Translations under genes and position numbers: made by a program
The notes under the pieces: generated by a model
Told to the model about the DNA's origin: nothing
Databases searched by the model: none
What the model saw: only the letters and a program-made list of their open reading frames with translations
Shown: positions 23,533-34,954 of the stretch, piece by piece
How the letters are laid out: every line of letters starts with the position of its first letter
How positions within the stretch are numbered: position 1 is the first letter of the stretch
Source of the DNA: Golubevia sp. BC0850
Taxonomy: Eukaryota > Basidiomycota > Exobasidiomycetes > Golubeviales > Golubeviaceae
Length of the DNA: 64,000 nt
Assembly: GCA_012976225.1 (NCBI GenBank)
Contig: JAAVVG010000003.1
Location: 620,001-684,000, forward strand
Direction of reading: 5' to 3'

Positions 23533-23646
23533 GGCAGCTCGTTTCCAATTCTTTCTCAATTCCTCATCAACTCTTTCTTCTTCTTTCTCTTCAATCGAAA
23601 CCAACCAATAAATCAACCCACCAAAACCCAACTCAACTCTTTCAAA

Positions 23647-24573
23647 ATGCAATTCACCGCCGCTCTAGTCACCCTCGCCATCTCTGCCATGACCGTCTTG
23701 GCTGATGTTGCCCAACTCAAGACTGACATCGCTGCCATCGAGTAAGTTTCAAGAGGGATTCAGAGAACGAGGAAGAATCAGAGACTTCGAAGGACACGTT
23801 TTCTAACCCACCTTCTCCCTCTCCCCTCTCCCTCTCCCTCCCCCTCCTTGTTTACAGTGCCTCCGTCACCACCTTGAACAACTCCCTCCAAAAGACCTCC
23901 GGATCTTCATACCTACAAGCCCTACAGATCGACTCCCAAGCCAAGGACACCAACAAGAAGGTCCAAGCCGGAACCACCACTGCTCAGGGAATCGACAGTG
24001 TCTCCTCTGCTGATGCCCAAGACATCATTGCCAGCCTAACCAAGACCGAGGTCACCGTCAAGGCCGCCACCGACAGACTGTGAGCATTTTGAATCAACGA
24101 GAGAGACGAGGCGAATAATACCGCTTTCAGAGAGTCGTTCTGACTGGATCCCCTTGTTCTCTCTCTCTCTCTCTCTCTCTCTCATATCAGTGCCGCCCTC
24201 GCTCCAAAGTTCACTGCCATCGGAGTTGCTGGAATCGCTAAGGGAGATGTCGCTGATCTACAAGCCTCAGTCCAGGCTTTCGGAGATGCCGTCACTGCTA
24301 AGGTCAGTAGAGAAAAAGTTGCCCATCTTCCTGTGTTTACCCAACTCTGACCCTCTTTCTCCTTCTCTCTCTCCTCCACAGGCCCCAGCTGACCAGCTCG
24401 ATGCTGCCAACGCTTTGATCGCCAAGTACAACGCTGATTTGGCCAACGCTGGTAAGTGGGCTTGATCTAGGGATTCGACGTCTTTCTAGCTTTGCTTTGA
24501 GGCGCTGTCTTACACTTTCTCTCTTGGCCTCCGTCTCGTCTCTCCTCCTTCCACAGCCGCCGCTTACGCTTAA
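23647..24573 (+). CDS. Secreted hydrophobic surface-binding protein A (HsbA) family, copy 2
   Basis: A five-exon gene (23647-23741, 23858-24079, 24191-24302, 24382-24451, 24557-24573) encoding the same 171-residue secreted HsbA protein as 1798-2738. The signal peptide, exon lengths and the 17-nt last exon are the same. The only coding-unit differences I see are in introns 1 and 4. Upstream of 23493 the promoter has diverged from that of copy 1, so the two genes may be regulated differently while making the same protein. Confidence 0.85.
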
Positions 24574-25026
24574 AGAAAAAGTTTGACACTTTCTCTAAAG
24601 TATACCTGACCCCAGAGGGGTAAAGGTCGAGATGCTCCTTTTCCATCTCTCATAACCCCCCTGTTGTTCTTTTATACCTTTCTCACACGTCCTTCGAATT
24701 CGAAATCATTTTTCTGCAACTCCTCTGGTAGTTTGACCTGCTTGACAAATCTTGAGTCGCGCCTTGAAACTTGTTAAGGAGTCTCTTGTCGGCTGCGGCT
24801 TGAGCTCCTTTTCCCTTCACATCAAGAGAGCATCAGCAAGACGAGATTCGGAGCTTGGAAGTTCGACGTAAATCGACGGAACCAAAGATGAGGGACAAGC
24901 TCAGAAAAGTTTTGAACTTTGAATTCATAGTGACTGCTGACTGGAGAGAGAAGTCAAGGGACACGTAAGTGCACGATCGCGCTTCAAACCCAATACCATT
25001 CTCGAGCAACCTGCACCCTTTTCTCT
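24574..25026. other. Spacer between HsbA-2 and the isochorismatase-like gene
   Basis: The first about 115 bp is the conserved HsbA 3' UTR. The rest is only weakly similar to the region after copy 1 (2855-3000). No gene is supported. Confidence 0.55.
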
Positions 25027-25878
25027 ATGTCTAGCTCTGATCATGCCAAAGCTTATCTTATCGCTGACTTTCAAGAAGGTAAGCTGGGGGACCACTATCA
25101 AGTCGGAATGAGACACTAACGTCCACACTTACCTCTTCCCTCATCTCTCTCCCTTGCCTTCTTCTTTCAGTCATCAGACAGCACGTTGGTGAGTACAGTC
25201 ACGCTTCTGTGGTCAGGTCCAATTTCCCAACTTCTCGAAACAGCGATTTGATCTGGACTCTCGAAACTCTGTTTGCAGCGACTCTCGGACCAGAGCTTCT
25301 CTGCTCTTACGATACCACAGTAGACAGAGCCAGTCTTCTTCTCAATCATGCAAGAGAGCAAAAGGAGAAAGGCCAGGAAGTAATCATCGTTCACGTCCGA
25401 GTCGGAGGAGATGGCGGTCAAGCTCGAGACGCCAACAATTACGTCTCGTTACCCGATTCGTCTCCTACCTCAACTGCTGATCTCTGCAAGACTAGAGTGA
25501 TGATCACTCAATTAGCAGGTGTCTTGCAGAGTGGAGAAATTGGTCTCTCTCTTTCTCCAAGCAGCCTCGATCCCAGACCTGACGAGGTCGTCAGGAGTAG
25601 ACCGATGATCTCTCCTTTCCATGATACAGATTTGGCTAGACTGTTGAGAGATTCAAAGGTCAAAGAGGTCATCATTGCTGGTGTCGCTACTTCTGGAGTG
25701 GTTCTAGGATCCGCACAGTCGAGTATCGACCACGGGCTAGGAGTGACAGTGGTCAAAGATGCCTGCATGGACCCAGACCAAGACCTGCACGATGTGCTCA
25801 TGAAGTGAGTGCCTGAATTTCTTAGAGAGAGGGAAATTTGTAGCCAATCTTCAACAGATCCCCGATGGCTGACTCTCT

Positions 25879-25917
<39 letters not shown>

Positions 25918-25977
25918 TATTTCTCTACCCGCGGCAAAGTGCTTACAGTGGAGGAGATCATTCAGAATGATTCTTGA
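25027..25977 (+). CDS. Isochorismatase-like (cysteine hydrolase superfamily) protein
   Basis: Exons 25027-25078, 25171-25188 (18 nt), 25279-25804 and 25917-25977 give 218 residues. The fold is recognisable: an N-terminal beta strand with the conserved Asp (YLIADFQE, Asp14), VIIVHVRVGGDG, SPFHDTDLARLL and the late motif VIIAGVATSGVVLGSA followed by VVKDACMDPD. In nicotinamidase-type members the nucleophilic Cys follows the TSG/T segment; here that position is Val, as in a large non-cysteine subset of the superfamily and functionally like PhzD, which does not need a Cys. The substrate is unknown. Intron 3 ends in a (CT)n tract of about 16 units that serves as its pyrimidine tract. Confidence 0.85.
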
Positions 25978-26781
25978 GAGCCTCTGTATTCTATGAGGAT
26001 CGCTGGAGTTCCTTCATTGAATCTTGGGCACTGTGGTTATTAGAGATGACTTCGCCCTTCGTCCTTTTTTCCCAACGTCCAGTCCTTACGCTTTCGATGA
26101 ATTTCCTGGAGTGGGCAAAACCTGCTGCCCGCTGTCACGATGATTTGTGTTTTGCTGTACCGTATGAAAAGCTGTTCTGATAGTGGGACTCCAGTCAATA
26201 CTAAAAGGAAAGAAGACCGAATGAAAGAAAAGACACTTTGGCAGCACAAGAACTTTTGGAGCGAAGTATGTACCTCATGGTCGGTGGATCTCTTTGAGTC
26301 TTGAGATCTTGAGGTCTGTGGATTGTCATCAACCTAGTCAAATGAAAGCATTAGGAGAGGACTGAGGGAAGGAAATTGCGGACGAAGAAGTTGGAGATCC
26401 ACGGGAAAAACATCGATCCCCTTTAGCATTCGATGGCACGTGGCATAAAATGAGAATCCACAACCGAATCGGAAATCGGAAATCGGAATTCCTTGTTCTT
26501 TCCCCAATTTTTGGTGATCTTGGTCAGTAGAACAATTCTTGTGACCCCTTTAAAACCGAAAAGTCATCGAGGAAGAGCCTCTCGCGGTGGAACTTTGGAA
26601 CATTTGAGGAGAAAGTGAGGGGAAAGGTGGACCGAATGGAATCGATTCTTTGGAAATCTCCATCTTTTCCACCTTTTTTTTCTCCACTGGAGAAAGGTAC
26701 AAAAGGAGGAGGAAGAAATGAAGATCCCCCACGTTTCTTCCTTCGCCTTCCTTCCTTCCTTTCTTCCAACCTCGTCTCAAC
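25978..26781. other. Upstream region of the GH3 gene
   Basis: About 800 bp with no supported gene. A CCCCAC string at 26727-26732 (GTGGGG on the other strand) fits the SYGGRG consensus of the CreA/Mig1 carbon-catabolite repressor, 50 bp before the start codon. It is a short motif and may be chance. Confidence 0.4.
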
Positions 26782-29700
26782 ATGGGCTTCAAACTCTCTC
26801 TACTCCAAGCAGCGTCTTTAATTGGTGTTAGCACCCTTTTCTCTTCGCAAGTCGCAGCCGCACCTTTCGAAGATGTCGTCTCTCAGCCCTTCTTCTCACG
26901 AGACGATTCCAACACGAACTACACTCACACCCTCGCCACCGGAGGTACTTGGACTTCTGGTTTCGCCAAAGCTCAAGCTCTAGTCGACCAAATGACCATC
27001 GAAGAGAAGGTCAACGTCACTACTGGTTACACTGGCAAATGTGTAGGCTTTTCAGGAGAGGTGAGTGAAACTAGGGGCTTAATTCAAATTCCGATCTTCT
27101 TTCTCCCATTTTTGCCAACTCGCCTCTTCTTCACCTTTTCTCTAGGTCCCAAGACTCGGTCTCAGAGGCCTCTGTCTTCAAGATGGACCTCTAGGTGTAC
27201 GTCCAGCCCGTCGCGTTTCTCAATTTCCGGCGGGAGTGACCGTTGCTGCCTCCTTTGATAGAGATTTGATCGCTAAGAGAGCTGAAGCTATCGCTGAAGA
27301 GTTCAGGGATAAAGGAGTCAACATCTGGTTGGGACCTGTCACAGGCGGGCCACTTGGTCGTGCCGCGAGAGCTGGAAGAAATTGGGAAGGTGAGTCGACG
27401 AATCTTTCTTTCATCTCTCTTCGCGTTCTTCGAATCTGACGCTTTCTCTCTCCATTCACTCTCCAGGATTCGGAAGTGATGAGTACCTTCACGGAGAAGC
27501 GTCGTATCTCTCCGTCAAGCATGCTCAAGACAAAGGAGTGTTGACTTGTGCTAAGCATTACATCGCGTATGAACAGGTGAGTCGAATGTTGGATTAATGA
27601 CTTTGAGAGAAGGGCTCAGTTAAGCTCACCTTCTATTTCTGCTCCTCATCACCTCTCAGGAAACCTTCCGTAATCCATACAACTTGACTGAGCCATACTC
27701 AACCTTCGGTCCTCTAGAGCAGTCACCCATCTCTTCCAACTTGGACGACAAGACTCTACACGAAATTTACCTGCGCCCATTTTCAGAAGCAGTACGTGCG
27801 GGAACTGGAACTATCATGTGTAGTTACAATGAAGTGAGTGGCAAAAAAGAAACCCGACAAGGAAAAATCCAGAACAGTGAAGCGACTTTCTCCGAACCTT
27901 CCCTGACTTTTCTCTGCCACTTGTAGGTCAATGGAACTCACGCATGTGCAGATGATGCGTCTTTGAATAAGGTCCTGAAGACAGAGCTGAAGTTTGAGGG
28001 GGCTGTAATCAGCGAGTGAGTGCATCCGACTTCAACTGGTTCAAAGACGCCGTCGATTTTCTATGCTGACCTTTTCTTTCGCATTTCTCTTTTGATCTGA
28101 TGTTTCAGCTGGGGAGTGAGTATTCTGAGTATTGCGATCATTGGAAGAGCGTATCTACATTCCATCCCGCTGATTTTTCTCATCTCCCCCTTTTCCCCTC
28201 CCTCCAAAAAGGGTACTTGTTCGTATCACGTTCAGAGATCTGCCATGTCCTACTTCTAGACCTCTTACTGACTTTTGCGTTTCCAATTAACAGGGAACAC
28301 CATCGACGACGCTAATGGAGGGCTGGACGTTAGCATGGTGAGTGTGATAAATGATTCAGAGTTGACGACGGTTGGTGGCTTACTCATTTCACTCGCCGCT
28401 CTCTCTTCCCACTCAACAGCCTGGTACTGGATCGCGTGGGAGATTCGGACATTTCTTCGGTCAAGAACTAGTAGATGCGGTTCAGAATGGCTCAGTTAGT
28501 GAAACTCGACTCACCGACATGGTGATGAGAATTTTGGCTCCAGCGTTCGAGCATCAAGACCTCGATACTTGGCCTCAACCTCAATTCGATGTCAGAGATC
28601 TGTGAGTGTCAATTTCATCCAGCTCTCCTTTAAGTTCTCTCCCTTCTTTCACTGACTCGCCCTCCGGCTGCCTATCTTCCTCTCCAGGACCCTTCCAACC
28701 AATAACGTAAGAGGCGAACATCACAAGATAATCAAGAAAATCGGAGAAGAGTCCATCACTCTTCTTAAGAACGAAGGTGGTCTTCCTTTGAAAGCTAAGG
28801 AGAACATTCAGTCTAGTGAGTCCAACTTCTTCGATCTTGTCATCTTTAGGGTCTGAACTAACATTCTATTTCCCTCTTCACTTAATTGAGTCGCTATTAT
28901 CGGACAAGACGCGGGCGATAACCTGGCTGGTTGGACAAGCTGCGGCCAAAGTGAGTTTGATCTCAACAGATGTGGAGACGCAGAGCTGGGATCTAACCCT
29001 TTCCTTTCTCACTCCCTTCTCCTTTCAGGCGGACAATGTCAGCTCGACGCTTTCAACGGTACTTTGACCAGTTCAGGAGGTTGTGAGTTCAGAGAAAAAG
29101 AGCGCTATTCCGTTTCGTCACTCTTCTTGCTCATTGTCACTCTTCCCTTTCATCCTCACTCTTAAAAGCTGGGTGGGCCTTCCCACCATATACCATCTCT
29201 CCCTTAGCAGCTATTCAGCACTACGTTCGCTCAGGAGGTCCGGATATCAACACCAACCTTGAGAATTTCAATACTACCGGCGCCATCGCTCAAGCTGCTG
29301 CCTCTGAGGTCGCCATCGTCTTTGCCAATGCTTACGCTACCGAGAATCAAGACAGACAGAACCTGACTCTTTGGGCCAATGGAGACAACTTGATCAAGGA
29401 CGTAGCTGCGGTCAACAACAACACCATCGTCATCATTCACGCTCCAGGTCCGGTTCTAGTCGAGGAGTGGATCGAGCACGAGAACATTACTGCAGTTCTT
29501 TTCGCGTACCTTCCAGGTCAAGAAGGCGGAAATTCTCTTCCAGGAGTTCTGTTCGGAGAAAAGAGTCCTTCCGGAAAGGTGAGTATTCATTCGATCTCTC
29601 TTTGCACTCATCCCGTCACTTCTCTGACCTTTCTCTTCTCGCACTCCAACAGCTACCTTTCACCATGGGAAAGCAACAGTCCGACTGGTCGCCAAACGGA

Positions 29701-30325
29701 ATCGTATCTGATGCAGTCTTGGAACCTCAAGCCAACTTCGACGAGAAGCTTCTAGTCGACTACAAGTGGTTCGACGCCAAAAATATCACTCCTCGTTTCG
29801 AGTTCGGATTTGGTCTCTCTTATTCTACCTTCACTTTCGGAGACGCTTCCATCTCCAAGGCGTTCAAGACCGACCGCACCTCTATACAACCTACCGCAGA
29901 GAAGTTCGCTCAAGACGAGTTCGAGGGTGAATCTCTTTACGATGAGGTCTTGGAAGTCAAGGTCGAAGTCACCAACTCTGGAGATGTCGACGCTGCTGAA
30001 GTCGCTCAACTTTACATTCAGGCGAGTGATTTAATCGACGTTCGACGCGTTTCTCCTCAAGACTAACCTGGCTTCTCCATCTTCCTTTCCACTCTCCCAG
30101 TTCCCTGAATCTGCCAACGAGCCACCTTCTCTTCTTCGTGGATTCGAGAAGCTTTGGCTCTCCGCAGGAGAATCGAAGACCGCCACCTTCACTCTTCGTC
30201 GTAAGGATGTCTCTGTCTGGAGTACTCTCACTCAGAGATGGCACATTCCTTCTGGAGAGATCACTTTCAAGGTCGGATCTTCAAGCAGAGACTTCAAGAC
30301 CTCAACTAAATGGTCGAAGGCTTGA
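26782..30325 (+). CDS. Secreted GH3 beta-glucosidase with two tandem 7-nt microexons
   Basis: The 793-residue product has a signal peptide (MGFKLSLLQAASLIGVSTLF...AAA, to about residue 27), a GH3 N-terminal domain (LRGLCLQDGPLGVR; GPVTGGPLGRAARAGRNWEG; KHYIAYEQE), a GH3 C-terminal domain (LLKNEGGLPL; IAIIGQDAG) and a fibronectin-III-like end (FGFGLSYSTF to the C-terminus). It should release glucose from beta-glucosides outside the cell. The nucleophile is Asp299 in ISDWGGTWNTIDDANGGLD; the acid/base candidate is Glu518 in NAYATENQDR. Fifteen exons close in frame: 26782-27060, 27146-27389, 27467-27576, 27660-27833, 27927-28015, 28109-28115, 28212-28218, 28294-28337, 28420-28601, 28688-28815, 28891-28950, 29029-29082, 29169-29578, 29653-30021, 30101-30325. 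Exons 6 and 7 are 7 nt each. Intron 14 has a GC donor. Confidence 0.92.
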
Positions 30326-31614
30326 TTTACAACCATCCATAATTCTCCCTTTCCAGCTTCACTTTCTACAAATCCATTTGTCTATATCTACAACTACTTT
30401 TGCCTTCTAGAACCTCCAACTTTTTATCTCGAAGCACCTCTTTGTCAATGTAGACACACCGCTTCTCTTCTTTCAAAACCTCTCAAACGAGAATAATTTC
30501 ATTGAATCAATCGTCTCACTTCTTTTTTCATTCCAAAAAGAAACAGAAAAGAAAACGGAGACTCAAACTTCAAGCTGAGGAAAGCTCGCGTGGAGGTGAA
30601 GAGAATTTGTTCCTTCCTTCCTTTCTTTTTCTTCTTCTTCCGCTTTGGATGTCTCTCCATTCTCTTTTTCCCATCTCTCACATCTTTTACCTTTTTGCAA
30701 GTCCACCCTTCCAGGGATCTCTCAGGAGCTCTGTCTACATCCGTCCATCCGCCGCCCCATCCGCTATCTCTGATTCGATAGAAGTCTCACCGTACCGTTC
30801 AATGGCCGTGTCACCATATCCTACCTGGTCCATCGACTCGATCCAAAGACTCATCTCTCAAATAAAGCCCCTTGAGATGAGCTTGGTTCTAATTGATGGA
30901 TCAGTTCTCAGGACTAGGGGATGCTGGGTGAACTGTGGGAACTGGCCATCAGAGAGCTGAGGGATTCGGCTCGACGTTCGAGACTGAGTCATCTCCTGCA
31001 TCATTGCCATTCTTCTCTCATCGGCGAGTAAAAACATAGATTCGAACATTCTTCAACGTTGTACCTCTTGCTAACGATTCTCTTCTCTTCCAGTCTTTCA
31101 CTATCTGGATCTCTGATCATCTCTTCTCCCTAAGGGTAGCTCAAAGGCTTCCTCATTTTTCCATAAACTAATCGAAAAGGAACGGTAAAGACTCGACCCA
31201 ATGGGGAACTCGACAATGAACCTCAAGCGCTCAAGCTTTAAGCTTCAAGCCCGGCAGAGTGGACATTTCTCTTCTCCTTCTCCTCCTTCACGAACTGCGA
31301 TTCACGAGAGCCAAGAAGGAATTGCATTTTGAAATTCATCTGACGTCAATTGTCAAAAGGATGGACCTCAAAACCGTTGATTAAGCAGATCATGACGGAA
31401 AAACTCTTAACGGCATTTGGGACCGCAATTGCATAAGAAGGCTCCCCTCTCTTTGATCTTCCTCTTCTCTCTCCTGATTCTCCTCACCAAAATTTCTATC
31501 CTTCAAAAATTTGATAAGAAAGCAACCGAGCCTCTAGCACAAGTGCCAAATCACCGCAACTTCAATTCTCTTCAACCTTCCAGCTTTCAATTCGTCCCCC
31601 CTCCACAATCCACA
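30326..31614. other. Long spacer after the GH3 gene
   Basis: About 1.3 kb. Short open frames are present on both strands (for example 30858-31049 on the minus strand), but none has a recognisable domain or a convincing splice extension. I call no gene here. Confidence 0.5.
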
Positions 31615-31854
31615 ATGACTGTCGGACGCAACCAAATGATGGGATGAACCTTTGGACTGGCCTCACTAGTCGGAAACCAAATTGCGTTCATTGTTACTGG
31701 AATTTCCACAGTCGTCAGAGTCTGAGATGGCGCAAAAGGTACCGCAGTTGCCTCTCTACTTACTGGGATGTCGGGAACCATCGCAGCAGCTGTGATGATC
31801 TCTCAAGTCATCAAAAAGTCCAAAAAGCAAATTGGTCAACAACCCAAGGCTTGA
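31615..31854 (+). pseudogene. Small two-helix membrane-protein-like frame with two in-frame TGAs
   Basis: One continuous 80-codon frame starts MTVGRNQMMG and ends KKSKKQIGQQPKA-TGA, but has TGA at codon 11 (31645-31647) and codon 37 (31723-31725). Between and after them the translation looks like a real protein: TFGLASLVGNQIAFIVTGIS and GTAVASLLTGMSGTIAAAVM are two hydrophobic helices, with a basic tail. No GT...AG pair removes either TGA while keeping the frame. It could be a recently inactivated host gene (CGA-to-TGA or TGG-to-TGA transitions), a read-through gene, or chance. I do not recognise the family. Confidence 0.35.
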
Positions 31855-32579
31855 GAATCAAGTTCATGTGCACCCCGAAGCCAACCGCCACCTTCATCAG
31901 CAATTCTCATCAGTCAAGCAGCTCCACTCTTCGAAACTCAATGCAACGATGCAGTCATTTTATCTCAAGGCTCAAGCTCTTCTAATCGCGTGACTCTATC
32001 AAAAGTTCCTTGCGATTCGTCAGTCGACACGTCCCATCAAGATTCAGTAATTCATGCTCTGGTCAGTCAACAGGTCGATCCCTTCAAACAGGCCTCTTCA
32101 GTCCCTAGATTGTGATAGCTGATAGAACCTTCAATTTCACTTCCTTTCGCTGCCAGATTTGTTCGGAGCTTTCGGGCGATTCCGTGCAACTCCCTCCCCC
32201 TTCTGCTACTCCTCGTCATCGCCTCTTCCACCAGCCCAAAAGCTACGCATACCTCTAACACTGTAACAAATCCAACTTGTTCCCTTTGATTTCTTTTGAA
32301 CCCCGATCAGCAGAGTCGTCTAGATTTTCCCCAAAATGTAGCCCCTTGCCTTGTTTCACCTTCCCATCTCCCGTTGCTACACATACCTTTAACCTTACTA
32401 CTGGCATCATTTGTTCTCTTTATGTACCCAATAATAATAGCTGCTTTTCAAATTCACATTCACATCTCCGCTTCCTTGTGAATCCAAAGATCCAGTAACG
32501 CGTTGCGAGTCACGAACTTGAGAGTCACGCTTTGACTCAGTCGAACATTTTTTCCTCCTCACTTGACAATCATCTCAAA
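31855..32579. other. Upstream region of GUA1
   Basis: About 725 bp with no supported gene. It should hold the GUA1 promoter. Confidence 0.6.
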
Positions 32580-33158
32580 ATGGCATCAAGTCAACCAGCA
32601 ATCACTGCAGACATTCATTCTCAATATGATTCAATCCTCATTCTAGATTTCGGATCACAGTATTCCCATTTAATCACTCGAAGATGCAGAGAATTAAACG
32701 TTTACTGTGAAATGTTACCTTGCACAACTAAAATCTCAACTTTGGATTGGTCTCCAAAAGGAATCATTCTATCTGGTTCTCCTTATTCAGTTTATGATTC
32801 AGATGCTCCAAGAGTCGATAAAGACATCTTCGGCTTAGGTATTCCTATCTTAGGAATTTGTTACGGTCTTCAAGAATTGGCTATCACTTTCGGTGGGAAA
32901 GTTGATCCTCATGATAGAAGGGAGTATGGTGAAAGTGAAATCGAAATCGTAAAGACTGGAAATGAGAATATGGATCGGTTGTTCAAGAATTTGGGTGAGG
33001 AGAAGAAAGTTCCTGTGAGTTGTAACAAGAAGAGTGGTGGGATGCAGCTTGGGAGGAAGGAAGGGACAAGAGGCAAGATTCAAATGAGAGTATAGAGCAT
33101 CTTTCAATATCAGAGAAAATATGATATCAGCCAATTCTCTATGACGTCGAAGTCAAGA

Positions 33159-33212
<54 letters not shown>

Positions 33213-34954
33213 CCAATCAAGACTGATCCAAAACTTTGCTCTTCTTTCCATTCCCTCTGACAACCTCCTTTTCCCTCTTTCGATCCCCTTCTGTTCCTTC
33301 CATCAAGGTATGGATGTCTCATGGAGATCAGCTAACAGCAGCTCCAAATGACTTCAAGGTCATCGCAAAGACTCCAACTGCTCCTTTCGCTGCTATCGCT
33401 CATGAATCCAAACCAATCTATGGAATTCAGTTCCACCCAGAAGTAACACATTCTCCAAGGGGTAAGGAGCTATTTGATAGCTTCGTTGAGATCTGTGGCT
33501 GCAAGAGGAATTGGACTATGGTTAGTAGAGATTCACCAGTAGTTCTTTCCTCAAACCAATTTGATTAGAATCTTTCTGACTTTGGTCCTTCCGTTTTCAT
33601 TTCTTCTCTTTTCATTTTCAAATCGTACTCGCGATTACTTTCTCCTTCAGGAAACCTTCATCGACAAAGAAATCGCCAGAATCAGAGAAATCGTAGGACC
33701 GAAAGGACAAGTGATAGGAGCCATTTCAGGAGGAGTAGATTCTTCAGTAGCAGCCAAATTGATGCATTCCGCAATTGGAGATCGTTTCCGTGCGGTCATG
33801 GTTGATAATGGAGTTCTACGCGGTGGAGAAGCCGAATCAGTTTACAACATGTTAAACAAAGATCTTGGAGTTAATTTGAAGGTCATCGACGCTTCAGATC
33901 TATTCTTGAACAAGTTAAAAGATGTTGACGATCCAGAAAAGAAACGCAAAATTATCGGAAACACATTTATTGAAATCTTTGAAGAAGAAGCTGAAAAGAT
34001 GGACAAGGAGGAAACTGAGAAAAAGGGTGAAAATGGGAAATTCGAGTTCTTACTACAGGGTACTCTTTATCCTGACGTTATTGAAAGTATCAGTTTCAAG
34101 GGACCGAGTGCTACTATTAAGACTCATCACAACGTCGGTGGTTTACTTGATAACATGAAACTCAAATTGATCGAGCCTCTGAGAGAGTTGTTCAAAGGTT
34201 AGTCTCCCTCGCTGGAGTGAATTTATCTTCATTTCTTCCAACTACTGATCTCTTTGTTGACCCTCTCGCTTCTTTCTTCCCACCATTTCTCATCCCATCA
34301 GATGAAGTTCGAGCCCTAGGAAAGCTTCTGGGAATTCCTGCCCATCTAGTCGGACGTCATCCATTCCCAGGTCCAGGACTTGCCATTCGAATTCTAGGTC
34401 CAGTCACCAAATCTCAAGTTGAAATCCTTCAAAAGGCTGATGCGATCTACATTGAAGAGATCAGGAAAGCTGGACTTTACGATGAGATCTCTCAGGCTTT
34501 CGCAGTTCTTTTACCTGTTAGAGCTGTTGGAGTTCAAGGAGACAAGAGAACTTATGATCAAGTAATTGCTCTCAGAGCTGCTGCTACTACGGATTTCATG
34601 ACCGCTACTTGGTGAGTTTCGAGAGAGGCTGTTACTTGGGCTTTGATTAGACTCCTCGAGAAATATGCATTTGAAGACTGATCGAATCTCTCTTTCTCCT
34701 TTGAACGGAAAAACTTTCTTTGCTATAATTCCGCATCTGTAAAGGTACCCATTCCCACCAGAGTTCTTATCGAAAGTATCAAACCGTATCACAAATGAAG
34801 TCCAAGGAGTCAATCGTGTGGTGCTCGACATTTCGAGCAAACCACCTGCTACCATCGAGGTAAGTCTTCCTCGACCTATTCTCGCTTCCTTCGATGGCCT
34901 ATTCACTTATTCCTGTTCCTTCGATTTCTCCTTCCCGGACTGCAGTGGCTATGA
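32580..34954 (+). CDS. GUA1: GMP synthase (glutamine-hydrolysing)
   Basis: The 542-residue cytosolic enzyme converts XMP to GMP using ATP and glutamine, the last step of de novo guanine nucleotide synthesis. The N-terminal class I glutamine amidotransferase has [14 protein letters not shown], the nucleophile Cys94 in LGICYGLQ and the His188/Glu190 pair in FHPEV. The ATP-pyrophosphatase domain has the P-loop [10 protein letters not shown]. The C-terminal dimerisation domain includes [16 protein letters not shown] and ends KPPATIEWL. Exons: 32580-33014, 33308-33520, 33651-34197, 34302-34611, 34745-34859 and 34946-34954. The last coding exon is 9 nt (Trp-Leu-stop). Intron 1 contains a long (AG)n repeat on the coding strand. 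Confidence 0.97.
33162..33209 (+). repeat. (AG)n microsatellite in GUA1 intron 1
   Basis: About 24 AG units lie within the 293-nt first intron of GUA1. On the transcript this is a purine run, unlike the CT runs seen in other introns of the window. The intron still has its own CT-rich stretch near the acceptor. Confidence 0.9.

Larger units (their letters stand above)
23493..24689 (+). repeat. Near-identical direct repeat, copy 2 (HsbA unit)
   Basis: The partner of 1644-2854 in direct orientation, 21.8 kb away. Its length is 14 bp less, all from the CT-rich end of intron 1. Identity stops at the same relative positions (before AGATTGCC and after CACACG). Confidence 0.85.

Noticed and set aside
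26727-26732. Possible CreA/Mig1 site before the GH3 gene
   Set aside because: A six-base degenerate motif occurs often by chance; it is kept only as a note in the upstream-region entry.
29752-30244. Minus-strand frames opposite the last GH3 exons
   Set aside because: They are shadows of the GH3 coding sequence, with no start context or homology.
30858-31049. 63-codon minus-strand frame (MFESMFLLADERRMAMM...)
   Set aside because: Composition is mildly protein-like, but there are no convincing upstream exons, promoter or known family.
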